A stretch of DNA of 64,000 nucleotides from Bradyrhizobium sp. CCGB01. Lineage in GTDB: Bacteria; Pseudomonadota; Alphaproteobacteria; Rhizobiales; Xanthobacteraceae. Of this stretch, positions 38,771 through 47,989 are shown piece by piece. Numbering within the stretch: the stretch's first letter is position 1; each line of letters begins with the position of its first letter. The position numbers were made by a program, and so were the translations under genes. The stretch covers positions 2,356,001 to 2,420,000 of the forward strand of contig NZ_JANADK010000001.1 in the NCBI RefSeq assembly GCF_024199795.1. The letters run 5' to 3'. Under the pieces are notes generated by a model. That model did not search any database. It worked only from the letters and a program-made list of their open reading frames with translations, and was not told the origin of the DNA.

Positions 38771-39030
38771 TCCGGCCGGTTCTGACCGAGATCGGAATCT
38801 TCCTCATCCCCTTTGCCGTCTATGCGTTGTTCCTGGCCGCCACGCGGTCCGGCCTGTTCGCACGATCGTCCTGGCCGGTCGCCATCGTCGCGCGCCTTGC
38901 GCTCGCCGCGATCGTGCTGGTGATCGCCGGGCTGGTCGGCCTTGCGCATTTCTCCGGCGCCGCGCCGGATTCGACCTACGTTCCCGCCCATATCGAGAAC
39001 GGCCGGCTCGTGCCGGGCGTGGAAAAATAG
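38767..39030 (+). CDS. DUF6111 small membrane protein
   Basis: 87 aa. Two transmembrane helices (residues 5-25 and 37-60) and a short extracytoplasmic tail ending TYVPAHIENGRLVPGVEK. The sequence fits DUF6111, found in rhizobia between a Nudix and a CCA-transferase gene. Overlaps the Nudix stop by four bases. Function unknown. Confidence 0.75.
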   Translation: MIRPVLTEIGIFLIPFAVYALFLAATRSGLFARSSWPVAIVARLALAAIVLVIAGLVGLAHFSGAAPDSTYVPAHIENGRLVPGVEK

Positions 39031-39040
39031 GGGCTGGACG

Positions 39041-40297
39041 ATGAGCGCAGAGCCGTTACTCGCCAATGCGCCCTGGCTGACCTCCGGCGGGACGGCGCGC
39101 GTCCTGGCGCTGCTCAACGCCGATGGCGAGGAAGCGCGCGTGGTCGGCGGCGCCGTGCGCAATGCGCTGCTCGGTCTCGTGCCCGGCGACATCGACATCG
39201 CCACCACGGCCTTGCCGGACGAGGTGATGCGGCGCGCCAAGGCTGCCGGCATCAAGAGCGTGCCGACCGGCATCGACCACGGCACCGTCACGCTGGTCGT
39301 CGACAGCGAGCCTTACGAGGTCACGACGCTGCGCGAGGACACCGAGACCTTCGGCCGCAAGGCCAGGGTCGCGTTCGGCCGCGACTGGGTGAGGGACGCC
39401 GAGCGGCGCGACTTCACCATGAACGGCCTGTCGGTCGATGCGACCGGTGTCGTGCATGACTATATCGGCGGCATCGCGGACGCCGCCGCGCGGCGCGTGC
39501 GCTTCATCGGCGATCCCGGCCAGCGCATCGCCGAGGATTATCTTCGTATCCTGCGCTTCTTCCGCATTCATGCCGCCTTCGGCGCCGGCGAGCCCGACCG
39601 CGACGGCTATCTCGCCTGCATCCGCGGCCGCGCGGGACTTGCGAGCCTGTCGGCCGAGCGGGTGCGCATGGAGATGCTGAAGCTGCTGGTCGCTCACGGC
39701 GCACCTGACGCCGCGGTCGCGATGGCGGATGGCGGGTTGCTGCAGGCGTTGAGCGGGGGCGTCGTCTATACCGGACCGCTGTCGGCGATGATCGCAATCG
39801 AGCGCGAGCTTGGCCTCACCGCAAGCAGCACGCGGCGGCTCGCCGCGCTGACGGTCGCCGTGACCGAAGATGCCAGGCGCGTCGCCACGCGCTTTCGCCT
39901 CTCCAACGCCGAGGCCAAGGCGCTGGATTCGATGGGGCACCGCTGGTGGCGCTTCGTCACCAAGGACGAGGCCAATGCGCGCCGGCTGCTCTACCGGCTC
40001 GGCGCGGAGCGCTATCACGATCGCGTGTTGCTCGGCTGGGCGCGAGCCGGCGGCGACGTCGGATCGTCGCGCTGGCGTGCGCTTGCCGAGCTGCCGCAGC
40101 GCTGGATTGCGCCGAAATTTCCGCTGAAAGCCGCGGACTTCATCGCGCGCGGCATGGCGGAAGGCCCTGCGCTCGGACATGTGTTGACGCTCGCCGAGGA
40201 CGCTTGGCTTGCGGCGGATTTTCCCCTAGAGGAAGCCGCACTCGCTTCCATCGCCGATCAAGCTGCGGCACGCGTCAGCCGCGATGAGAGAACGTGA
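39041..40297 (+). CDS. cca: CCA tRNA nucleotidyltransferase
   Basis: 418 aa from ATG 39041. The polymerase-beta head has GGAVRNALLG and the metal pair DID (D50 and D52), then RRDFTMNGLSVD and the RIAEDYLRILRFFR helix. It adds CCA to tRNA 3' ends or repairs them. No HD domain is recognised. Last codon overlaps the next gene's GTG start by four bases. Confidence 0.92.
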   Translation: MSAEPLLANAPWLTSGGTARVLALLNADGEEARVVGGAVRNALLGLVPGDIDIATTALPDEVMRRAKAAGIKSVPTGIDHGTVTLVVDSEPYEVTTLREDTETFGRKARVAFGRDWVRDAERRDFTMNGLSVDATGVVHDYIGGIADAAARRVRFIGDPGQRIAEDYLRILRFFRIHAAFGAGEPDRDGYLACIRGRAGLASLSAERVRMEMLKLLVAHGAPDAAVAMADGGLLQALSGGVVYTGPLSAMIAIERELGLTASSTRRLAALTVAVTEDARRVATRFRLSNAEAKALDSMGHRWWRFVTKDEANARRLLYRLGAERYHDRVLLGWARAGGDVGSSRWRALAELPQRWIAPKFPLKAADFIARGMAEGPALGHVLTLAEDAWLAADFPLEEAALASIADQAAARVSRDERT

Positions 40298-41355
40298 CCA
40301 TCGTCTCGGGCTTCGCCGACATCTCGGTCTTTCAGCTTCTGCTGGTTGCGTTGATGGCGTTGTTTGCTTCGATCATCGGTGGTCTCGCTGGCTACGGCAC
40401 CGGCGCCCTGATGCCCTTGGTGCTGGTGCCGCTGGTCGGCGCCGAGCCCGTGGTGCCGATCATCGCGATCTCGGCGATCTTCACCAATTCGAGCCGCGCG
40501 CTCGCCTATGTCCGTTACGCCGATCGCCGCCGCGCGCTGATCGTGCTGGCCTGCGCGGCGCTGACGACCGCGCTCGGCGCCTACGGCTACACGCGCCTCA
40601 CCAATGCGGGCGCCGCGCTGGTGATCGGCTCCATGCTGATCCTGAGTGTGCCGCTGCGCCGCATCCTCCGCCGCCGCCAGGTCAGGATCGGCGACACTGG
40701 CCTTGCCGCCGGCTCCGTCGGCTACGGCGTGCTGGTCGGCGGCACCTCGGGCTCCGGCGTGATCCTGCTGTCGCTGCTGATGGCCGCAGGCCTCGAAGGC
40801 GCCGCCGTGATCGCGACCGACGCGATGATCTCGCTCGGCACCGGCCTGATCAAGATCTCCGTGTTCGGCCTCGCCGGCGCGGTGAATGCGCAGGTGCTCG
40901 CCTTCGCGCTGCTGATCGGCGCGATTGCGATCCCCGGCGCGTTCCTCGCAAAAGCCTTCGTCGAGCGGATGCCGGTGCACATCCACACCGCGATCCTCGA
41001 CGTCGCCGTGATCACGGGCGGGCTGGTGATGATCTCGGCGGCCGCGAAGCAGCTCATCGTAGGTAACCCGGCCCCAACTGGCCTTCGCGCCGCGATGCGG
41101 ATCGAAGCTCGTCCAGGACGTGACTCCGTTGCGCTCGAGCGCAGCGCCATATGGCTACCGCCATCGCTCGAACCTTCGCAAATCACCTCGCGCTCAGCAT
41201 CCGCTCGGCGGCGCGGCTGGCCGCCAACCCGATGCAATGGCTATCAACGTGCGCAGCCGAGCGCTGCCGGCGAGCCGCCGCGCGATGTGATTACCTCGAC
41301 CGTGACATTGCGACCTCCCGCCTTGGCCAGGTACGATAGGCAGCGAGGATTTTGA
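40294..41355 (+). CDS. TSUP-family permease with aberrant C-terminus (junction near 41062)
   Basis: The GTG start overlaps the cca stop. Residues 1-256 are a TauE/SafE-type permease of about eight membrane segments (IIGGLAGYGTGALMPLVLV; GYGVLVGGTSGSGVILLSLL) ending normally around QLIVG. The remaining 97 or so residues, after about 41062, are Arg/Ser/Pro-rich with no membrane segment and look like unrelated DNA read in frame. The native 3' end appears to have been replaced by the start of the accessory segment. Probably still a functional sulfur-compound or organic-anion exporter, but with a changed tail. Confidence 0.75.
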   Translation: MTIVSGFADISVFQLLLVALMALFASIIGGLAGYGTGALMPLVLVPLVGAEPVVPIIAISAIFTNSSRALAYVRYADRRRALIVLACAALTTALGAYGYTRLTNAGAALVIGSMLILSVPLRRILRRRQVRIGDTGLAAGSVGYGVLVGGTSGSGVILLSLLMAAGLEGAAVIATDAMISLGTGLIKISVFGLAGAVNAQVLAFALLIGAIAIPGAFLAKAFVERMPVHIHTAILDVAVITGGLVMISAAAKQLIVGNPAPTGLRAAMRIEARPGRDSVALERSAIWLPPSLEPSQITSRSASARRRGWPPTRCNGYQRAQPSAAGEPPRDVITSTVTLRPPALARYDRQRGF

Positions 41356-41396
41356 TCGGAAGAGCGCGGCGGACGTAACCGGCCTGACGATCTTGA

Positions 41397-41436
41397 ACGG
41401 CCCCGACGTACAACATCGTCGGGGCCGTTTATTATT
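41397..41436 (+). terminator. Strong intrinsic terminator with no obvious gene upstream
   Basis: A perfect 12-bp stem ACGGCCCCGACG / CGTCGGGGCCGT with an eight-base loop, followed by TTATTATTG. It is the strongest terminator here apart from that of the glycerol operon. It ends the aberrant permease transcript or an unseen small RNA. Confidence 0.85.
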
Positions 41437-41716
41437 GTGGCGGGATCAACGATGGCTCGTGAGGCGTTCCTTCACCACGTCGACCAATCGGTCATTTGCT
41501 GCGCTGCTTCGCGCTAGCTAGCCTCTCTGCACGTTCACTTTGGGCTCCGTACAATTACGGCCGTTAGCGCTGGGTTGCGCTGCGAAACACGGGTGTTGCG
41601 ACATCGACGCGCTTTCGTCCGGATTCGGCTTGCTCGAAACGGATCGTTAGCTTTCATGTGGCTAGCTGGTCGCGTGCCGATTTACCGCCGATTGCGGCAC
41701 ATTGGAATGGGAATGC

Positions 41717-41757
41717 CGGCCCCGGCTGTCCTCCCAACCTGCGGCTGGGGCCGTTTT
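41717..41757 (+). terminator. Second terminator in the gene-poor stretch
   Basis: Outer stem GGCCCC-GGC / GC-GGGGCC, with a longer loop, followed by GTTTTG. Its GGCCCCG/CGGGGCC stem resembles the one at 41397-41436. No coding frame ends just before it. Confidence 0.6.
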
Positions 41758-41793
41758 GAACTTGCGCTGCATCGTTCAACCCGGTCCACAACC

Positions 41794-41928
41794 ATGTTCA
41801 GAGGCATTGCTATAGCGCTGTTCGGAATGGGCATCTTTTCCCAGCTGGATCAAGCGCTCTTCTATGGCCGTAATACTGACGCCGCGCTCAAGCTTGTGCG
41901 GGAGATTGGCCGCGGCTTTGGGCTGTAA
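41794..41928 (+). CDS. Possible 44-aa small membrane-associated protein
   Basis: ATG 41794 gives a 44-aa frame: FRGIAIALFGMGIFSQLDQA (short hydrophobic N-terminus) and ALKLVREIGRGFGL at the end. No Shine-Dalgarno is clear (ACCATGT context). Small proteins of this general look occur in Bradyrhizobium, but I cannot assign a family. Low confidence. Confidence 0.3.
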   Translation: MFRGIAIALFGMGIFSQLDQALFYGRNTDAALKLVREIGRGFGL

Positions 41929-42458
41929 GGTTCAGCGCCGAACCTCAAGCAGGACGAGGCGCGCGCGGGATCTCCTATCGGACCCAGCATCCTTTCGCCG
42001 CGCGCCGACGCGCCTGGCAAACTTTCCTCTTTGGATTTGGTCGATCACCCATAAGCGGTCGTGACGTGGCAGCTCGACGAGCAGCAAAGCGCATCCGATA
42101 CACTGTCGCGCAAAGCGCGAGATGCTCACCTCATTGGCTCAATTCGCTACCGAATGCCGGGCTGGCGTCACAGCTCTTGCGAGAGGCGTCGGCGAAATCG
42201 AAAAAGGTCAGTCAGTTATTCTAGGCCGCTCTTGAGATCAGATGCACGTGCAGCACAGGGAAAAAGGGCCACTGGCACAAACTGCATACTGGTTGGACAC
42301 GGACGTTTCCTGCTTGAGTCACTGTGGCTCTTTGGTCGCAGTATTCTTCTTTTTCCCGGCAGATCGATCCTGACTGAATTTACGTGGTGAGCCCCGCCCG
42401 CTTCAAGGTTACGATGCACCAGGATTTATTCGGAGGCGACATACTTACGGAGCAGGAT

Positions 42459-43577
42459 ATGACAGCGAGAATTGCACTCGCCGCGGCGAAAAGCGGGCGG
42501 CCAATCTCAGCAAGTCGACGCAGACTCGGCATAGCCGCAAGCGTCCTGACGTCCGCCATCATGTCGTTTTCCCCTTGTGCGTTGGCCGACGAAAACGGCA
42601 TCAGCTTCTGGGTCCCCGGGTTCTTTGGAAGCCTCGCGGCCACGCCGCAGCAGCCGGGTTGGTCGCTGGCGAATATCTACTACCATACCTCCGTATCCGC
42701 CGGCGCCGACGTCGCGCGTGCGCGTGAGTTCACGCTCGGCAGGGTTCCGGGCAACGTTACCCTCAACGCAAGTCTGAATTTGAACGTCAACTCCACCGGC
42801 GATCTTGGCTTTGTGATCCCGACCTATGTATTCGCGACGCCGGTGCTCGGCGGCCAGGCGTCGGTGTCCCTCCTCGCAGCCTATGGCGTCGTCGGCACCA
42901 GCCTGGCGGGGACCTTGTCGGGCGTGCTCACTGGCCCGTTCGGCAATAGCATCCCCTTCGCGCGGTCCGACACGATCAGCGACACGACATGGGGCTTTGC
43001 GGATGTGGCGCCGGTCTTCCAAATGAAATGGAACGCCGGTGTCCACAACTACATGGCCTATGTCATGGGCGGCATCCCGATTGGCGCTTACGAATCCACG
43101 CGCCTGTCAAACCTTGGCATCGGACACGGCTCGATCGACGCCGGCGGCGGTTACACCTATTTCGATCAGCAGGCCGGCCACGAGTTTTCCGGCGTGCTCG
43201 GCTTCACCTACAATTTCAAGAATCCTGCAACGCAGTATCAGAGCGGCGTCGACATGCACTTCGACTGGGGTGCATCGCAGTTCCTCTCGAAGCAGGTCCT
43301 GGTTGGCCTCGTGGGCTATGTCTACAAGGAACTCGGCTGCGACAGCGGTTCAGGTGACCGTGTCGGCTGCTTCCGGTCCCAGGTGGTTGGCGTCGGCCCC
43401 CAGATCGGATTCCTTTTTCCGGTCGGAGACATGCAGGGCTATGTCAATCTCAAGGCTTACGGCGAGTTCGCTGCGGAAAACCGGCCATCGGGCTGGAATA
43501 CCTGGGTCACCTTCTCTGTCTCGCCGCCGGCGCCCGGAGCGCCTCCGACAACAAAACCCGTCGTCAGGAAATATTAG
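42459..43577 (+). CDS. SphA/MetA-like outer-membrane transporter
   Basis: 372 aa from ATG 42459 (GGAG eight bases upstream; ATG 42414 is an alternative). Signal-like N-terminus up to SFSPCALADENG, then a beta-barrel body with alternating strands and no known enzymatic motif, ending VTFSVSPPAPGAPP. It matches the 'meta-pathway of phenol degradation' (Phenol_MetA_deg) family of outer-membrane channels. No aromatic catabolism genes are adjacent, so the substrate is unknown. Confidence 0.68.
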   Translation: MTARIALAAAKSGRPISASRRRLGIAASVLTSAIMSFSPCALADENGISFWVPGFFGSLAATPQQPGWSLANIYYHTSVSAGADVARAREFTLGRVPGNVTLNASLNLNVNSTGDLGFVIPTYVFATPVLGGQASVSLLAAYGVVGTSLAGTLSGVLTGPFGNSIPFARSDTISDTTWGFADVAPVFQMKWNAGVHNYMAYVMGGIPIGAYESTRLSNLGIGHGSIDAGGGYTYFDQQAGHEFSGVLGFTYNFKNPATQYQSGVDMHFDWGASQFLSKQVLVGLVGYVYKELGCDSGSGDRVGCFRSQVVGVGPQIGFLFPVGDMQGYVNLKAYGEFAAENRPSGWNTWVTFSVSPPAPGAPPTTKPVVRKY

Positions 43578-43780
43578 GGTCAACCAAGCGACGGCTGGTC
43601 ACTAGCTCAAGCGCGATCCTGCGCCGCTGACCATGTCTGCATTTGGCAGATTTTGTTGCAAAGGTCTTTTGGCGCGACGAACGAAAGTTTTGGGGCACTG
43701 ACGCGCGAAGCGCGTGACGACGTGATGAGAGCCCACGCGGAACGCGTTTGCGCGGCGATCATGCTCAAACAACAACCTCA

Positions 43781-43815
43781 AGCGCGATGACGATTCATCC
43801 TGATCTCATCGCGCT
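43781..43815. repeat. AGCGCGATGA hairpin between convergent barrel genes
   Basis: Perfect 10-bp arms AGCGCGATGA / TCATCGCGCT with a 15-base loop. It lies just beyond the stop of the minus-strand barrel gene. Could act as a transcript end; no T-run. Just upstream, at 43647-43690, there is a TTGTTGCAAAGGTC stretch reminiscent of decayed insertion-sequence ends. Confidence 0.55.
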
Positions 43816-43827
43816 CGAGCCGACCTC

Positions 43828-45264
43828 TTACCTCTCCGGGAAGAGCAGAGACAATTCGGCTCGCAATTGCCAATTTGGCGCGCCGGTTGGACGAACGACG
43901 TTGTAATAGCCGGTTAAGTATGCGCTCACGGGCTGATCGCCGAGCTTGAAGACTCGACCAAGGCCGCCGCCGATCGGTACGGTCCACTGCTGACCCGGTG
44001 CTGCCAGCCAGTTCGAGGTGATCACTGGTGAACTTGTCAGGAACCACCCGTGCGCCATGTTGTAGTTGACAAATGGCTGCGCGAGAAACTGGTTCACGCT
44101 CTGCCGCAACGGGTCCCCACCAACTGACCACTGATTGTTGACCAGCACGCCGATCACCCAATGTCCCGGCGTTGTCAGGAAGACGGCCGTGGGACCGAAC
44201 AGCACTTTTCCCTGCCCAAGAATAGGATCGGTCGCGGACGGCACCGTAAAGACGGGACCGAGGCCCCAGATCAGAGCGCCTGGATGGGTGGGGGTGAAAA
44301 AGAACTGCTGAGTAATGTCGCCAATTCCATTCGTGCTGTTGTTAAAAAACGGACTAGGTTGACTGATCACGGGCATGATGGTGCGCGAGATCACGTTCCA
44401 GTCCGCGTTGATGCGCAGCGGTATGACCGGCTGAATGTTGAGGACTTCCTGGGTCCGGTTGAACGGCCCGGCGTTGAAATTCGTATTGCTTTGGAACGGG
44501 ACGCTGACGAGATCAGCGATAGGGTTCTGCGATTTCTGGGCGAGGTCTTCGTCTTGGGAAGGTTCGGCAGAATGCGCGGTTCTTGTCGGTGCGACCGTAT
44601 CGGCAAGGCCGCGCTCGAATTTGTAGTTGGCGCCGAACTTCACCATTTGAAGGTCGCGGTTCAACTGGATTGGCGGGACGGTGGGCGAAGTCCAGCTTCC
44701 CAGCCCAATGTAATCGTATTCGAGTTTGAGCGTCCAATTCGGTTTGAAGCCGTACTCGACACCCACCCCAGCTAGCCAGCCGGAGCTGGTGTTGGACCCC
44801 TGCCAGGTGACGCCGGGGAAGTTCAACGAGGCATTGCTTTGCACCCAGCCGCCGCCAAGCTTGGCGTAGAGGAGCCACTTATCCTCCACAAGGCCGAAGC
44901 GGCCTGCAATCGTTCCAACCCAGTTCTGCCTCACGGTGCCGAGCGTAGGTGTCGGAAGCACGGGATGACCAAAAGTCGCCCCGTCAAAATCACCTTCCAC
45001 GCCGAACAAGACATGGCCCGCCTGGAAATTATAACCTGCCTGAACACCTCCGATGAATTCGGTGGTGCCGCCATACAAATTGTTGCCTGGAATGTTCAGG
45101 CTGCCACTGCTCCAAGCCCCGCCGAGATTTGCGCCAAGATAAAATCCTGACCAATTGTACGCCGGTGAGGGAAGTGGCGGAGCCTTCACCGGCATATCCG
45201 CAGCACGCGCGGTGACACTCACGCAGATTGCAAGCAGCGCAACGTTTCCAAGGAACGGCTTCAT
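43828..45264 (-). CDS. Fusion of an Omp25/31-type barrel with a second beta-barrel domain
   Basis: 478 aa. Signal peptide ends near ARAAD. Residues 25-220 look like an eight-stranded outer-membrane barrel of the Omp25/Omp31 kind (YNWSGFYLGANLGGAWSSG; GVGVEYGFKPNWTLKLEYDYIG; ending MVKFGANYKFERG). A linker of about 35 residues follows, then a second strand-rich module of about 220 residues (FNRTQEVLNIQPVIPLRINADWNVISR to RAELSLLF), similar to the stand-alone 'transporter/neuromedin U' family. Two barrels in one chain are unusual. No enzymatic motif. Confidence 0.65.
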   Translation of the reverse strand: MKPFLGNVALLAICVSVTARAADMPVKAPPLPSPAYNWSGFYLGANLGGAWSSGSLNIPGNNLYGGTTEFIGGVQAGYNFQAGHVLFGVEGDFDGATFGHPVLPTPTLGTVRQNWVGTIAGRFGLVEDKWLLYAKLGGGWVQSNASLNFPGVTWQGSNTSSGWLAGVGVEYGFKPNWTLKLEYDYIGLGSWTSPTVPPIQLNRDLQMVKFGANYKFERGLADTVAPTRTAHSAEPSQDEDLAQKSQNPIADLVSVPFQSNTNFNAGPFNRTQEVLNIQPVIPLRINADWNVISRTIMPVISQPSPFFNNSTNGIGDITQQFFFTPTHPGALIWGLGPVFTVPSATDPILGQGKVLFGPTAVFLTTPGHWVIGVLVNNQWSVGGDPLRQSVNQFLAQPFVNYNMAHGWFLTSSPVITSNWLAAPGQQWTVPIGGGLGRVFKLGDQPVSAYLTGYYNVVRPTGAPNWQLRAELSLLFPER

Positions 45265-45470
45265 GACGCCCCCCTAATAGGGTAACGATACTGCCGGTTT
45301 TTCCCGTCTCTGCCCCACTTAACTACGAAGCCCTTCCTTTCCTTGTCTCTCACTGGCCACACTTGCGGAAAATCGTCTTGGGCGAGACCGCGTTCAAAAC
45401 AGATGCAACGGAGCGCCACATCACGTCGTCGCGAAATTAGTCCCTCATGAAAGGGGTCTTGGGAGGCCAA

Positions 45471-46124
45471 ATGACGCAACAATTTTCGCTATTCGTAGGC
45501 ACGTTCACAACCTTGCTGGCGATCATCAATCCTTTTGAGGTTTTACCTGTGTACCTCATGATGCTGTCGGGGAAGGACGACGCGGCGCACCGATCGGTTG
45601 CCCGGAGATCCTGCGTCTACGCGCTGCTCCTTTGCTTTTTCTTCCTGGTCTTTGGCGCGTTGCTGCTGCGATTGTTTGACGTGCCCCTGAGCATGGTCCG
45701 TATTGTCGGTGGATTGATCCTTATGAAGATCGGGTTTGAGCTTTTCTCTCCATCTTCATCCGGCGGGATCGCGAAACCTGCTGCGGAAGCGGACGGGACC
45801 GACGGCGCCTTTGTGCCACTGGCGATGCCGCTAATGTTCGGACCTGGCGCGATCGCCACCATCCTCGGAATGACGGCCACGATCAAAAAGTCCTCAAATG
45901 AGCTTGCTTCCTTCATGGCCATAGCCGCTGCGATCGTTGCCACAATGCTGATCACCTTCCTATGTCTCGCCTATGCAGCGAAGCTGACGCAGGCGTTGGG
46001 TCGCCTTGGAATCGACGCGGCGACGCGGATTGTTGGCTTCTTTGTCGCAGCCATGGGCGTCGGGCTGGCGTTTGATGGAGTCATCGAGGCCTTGGTGAGC
46101 CACGGCATGTCGTCGCTGCACTAG
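45471..46124 (+). CDS. MarC-family membrane protein
   Basis: 217 aa from ATG 45471 (GGGAGG upstream; an upstream ATG at 45447 exists). Six membrane segments, with the conserved INPFEVLPVYLMMLSG near the N-terminus and the PLAMPLMFGPGAIATILG motif in the middle, both typical of MarC. Function of the family is unresolved; early links to antibiotic resistance were not confirmed. Followed by the cyclase gene with 61 bases between. Confidence 0.85.
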   Translation: MTQQFSLFVGTFTTLLAIINPFEVLPVYLMMLSGKDDAAHRSVARRSCVYALLLCFFFLVFGALLLRLFDVPLSMVRIVGGLILMKIGFELFSPSSSGGIAKPAAEADGTDGAFVPLAMPLMFGPGAIATILGMTATIKKSSNELASFMAIAAAIVATMLITFLCLAYAAKLTQALGRLGIDAATRIVGFFVAAMGVGLAFDGVIEALVSHGMSSLH

Positions 46125-46185
46125 CTAGCGCGCGGCCGGTCTCTATGGTTTGATATTTCGGCTCAAATCAACCACCGGGTGCTTC

Positions 46186-47964
46186 GTGGCGAGCGAGCGC
46201 GTCAAGCGTCGACTGGCAGCTGTCGTAGCCGCTGACGTGGCTGGCTATTCGCGGCTGATGCACACGGATGAAGAGGCGACGCATGCCAAACTGGCCGCGC
46301 TCCTTGCGGATGGTGTCGCGCCCGCGATCACGGAACACGGGGGCCGCATCGTGAAGAACACGGGGGACGGGTTCCTGGCCGAGTTTCCGAGCGCGGTCGA
46401 AGCGGTTCGAGCTGCTTTGCAGTTCCAGACCCGCACCAGGGAGCTTACAATCGGCGAGGTCGAAGACCGGCGCATTGCTTTCCGTGTGGGCGTCAATATC
46501 GGCGACGTGATCGTCGAGCCTCATGACATCTTTGGCGACGGCGTCAACATCGCGGCACGGCTCGAGAGCATCGCAGAACCCGGCGGCATCTGCGTCTCGT
46601 CTTTTGCCTACGATCAGGTTCGCGGCAAGGTCGCGGCTGAGTTCGTCGATCTAGGCGAGCAGAACCTGAAGAACATTGACCGCCCCGTCCGCATCTACGC
46701 AGCAATATTGAAGGACGGAGCGGTCTCCGCGCCGTCCCCAGAGGCCAGGAAGCCGCTGCCGCTCCCCGACAAGCCTTCCATCGCCGTCCTGCCCTTCGAG
46801 AACATGCTGGGTGATCCCGAGCAGGAATACTTCACGGACGGCATGGTGGAGGACATCATCACCGCGCTCTCGCGGTTCAAATCGCTATTCGTCATCGCCC
46901 GCAATTCGAGCTTCACTTTCAGGGGCAAGGCTGTCGAGATCAAGCAGGTTGGACGGGAGCTCGGCGTCCGCTACGTGCTGAAAGGCAGTGTCCGAAAAGC
47001 TGGTGGCAGGGTTCGCATCGCCGGCCAACTCATCGAGGCCGCCACCGGCGCGTATCTGTGGGCTGATCAGTTTGACGGAGCTCTGGAAGACATCTTTGCG
47101 CTGCAGGATAAGGTAACATCCAACGTGGTCGCGGCACTCGAGCCGCGCCTTGTCCAGGCGGAAATCGATCGGTCGGAGCGCAAGCCGACCGAATGCCTCG
47201 ACGCCGTTGACCTGTACTACCGCGCTCTCCACGCTCATCGGCGCGTGACCCGCCAAGGTTATGAAGATGCTTTGCGGCTTGCCCGGCAAGCGATTTCGCT
47301 CGATCCCAATTTTGCTGCTGCGTATGCCCTGGCGCTGGACTGCTATATTGGGCAGGAAGAGCTTGGTTTGATCACAAACGACGATGTTGCGGCCGGAGGC
47401 AAGCAATACGCTTTGCGTGCAATCGAAGTGGGAGCGGATGACGCTTTTGCGCTTGCACGGGCAGCAAACTTTTTCGGCCGCAATTTAGGGGAGGCCGGAA
47501 CTGCCGCTGTGATTGTGGATCAGGCAATCGCCGTAAACCCGAATTTGTCCATAGCCTGGCGAATGCGCGGCTGGATCAGCGTTTACCTTGGTGAACACGA
47601 GAGCGCCATCGAGCAATTCGACTACGCCATGCGGCTCAATCCCCTCGATCCGGACATTTATCTTGTGGAGTCCGGACTGGCGTGGGCCAATTTCCTTTTG
47701 CGTCGCTTCGAGGTTGCCTTGTCGTGGGCTACCAAGGCGCTGGCCCATCAAAAAAACTACGTCCCGGCCATAGCGGTTGCCATGGCGAGTTACGCCATGC
47801 TGGGCCGTATTCCCGAAGCGCAGATGATGGTGACCCGTCGACGGGAAGCCGGCTTTGGCTGGACGATTTCCGGAAGTCGGAAGCGGATTGCGAAGATTTT
47901 CCGGCAGGAGGATGTTGAACTCTATATTGAAGCCTGTCGTATCGCTGGCGTGCCCATGAGATAA
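46186..47964 (+). CDS. Class III adenylate/guanylate cyclase with TolB-like and TPR regions
   Basis: 592 aa from GTG 46186, which aligns with the usual MASERVKRRLAAVVAADVAGYS opening; a TTG at 46150 is less likely. The cyclase domain has both metal aspartates (D17 in AADVAGYS; D61 in NTGDGF) and GDGVNIAARLE. A TolB-amino-terminal-like domain follows (about 190-310; IAVLPFENMLGDPEQEYFTDG), then TPR-like helices. This architecture is common in rhizobia; it makes cAMP or cGMP. Input is unknown. Confidence 0.85.
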   Translation: MASERVKRRLAAVVAADVAGYSRLMHTDEEATHAKLAALLADGVAPAITEHGGRIVKNTGDGFLAEFPSAVEAVRAALQFQTRTRELTIGEVEDRRIAFRVGVNIGDVIVEPHDIFGDGVNIAARLESIAEPGGICVSSFAYDQVRGKVAAEFVDLGEQNLKNIDRPVRIYAAILKDGAVSAPSPEARKPLPLPDKPSIAVLPFENMLGDPEQEYFTDGMVEDIITALSRFKSLFVIARNSSFTFRGKAVEIKQVGRELGVRYVLKGSVRKAGGRVRIAGQLIEAATGAYLWADQFDGALEDIFALQDKVTSNVVAALEPRLVQAEIDRSERKPTECLDAVDLYYRALHAHRRVTRQGYEDALRLARQAISLDPNFAAAYALALDCYIGQEELGLITNDDVAAGGKQYALRAIEVGADDAFALARAANFFGRNLGEAGTAAVIVDQAIAVNPNLSIAWRMRGWISVYLGEHESAIEQFDYAMRLNPLDPDIYLVESGLAWANFLLRRFEVALSWATKALAHQKNYVPAIAVAMASYAMLGRIPEAQMMVTRRREAGFGWTISGSRKRIAKIFRQEDVELYIEACRIAGVPMR

Positions 47965-47989
47965 CCGCGCCTTGGCTCACCGTCATTCG

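Larger units (their letters stand above)
41062..42458. other. Gene-poor stretch at the left end of the accessory segment
   Basis: After the permease core the sequence carries no confident gene for about 1.4 kb. Contents: the out-of-family permease tail, two strong terminators (41397-41436, 41717-41757), one possible 44-aa gene (41794-41928), and otherwise decayed-looking DNA with lower GC by eye. Short frames at 41151-41339 and 42061-42390 have no ribosome site or recognisable product. Confidence 0.5.

Noticed and set aside
41151..41339. 62-aa frame in the gene-poor stretch
   Set aside because: No ribosome site, no recognisable protein, and it overlaps the aberrant permease tail in another frame.
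41062..41355. Permease C-terminal extension as a real extra domain
   Set aside because: Arg/Ser/Pro-rich, no membrane or helical pattern, and begins just where the family normally ends; better explained by a junction.
42061..42390. 109-aa frame in the gene-poor stretch
   Set aside because: Irregular composition, no ribosome site and no family features; likely chance.
43647..43690. Possible insertion-sequence end (TTGTTGCAAAGGTC region)
   Set aside because: No transposase frame, no matching inverted end and no target duplication found; kept only as a remark.
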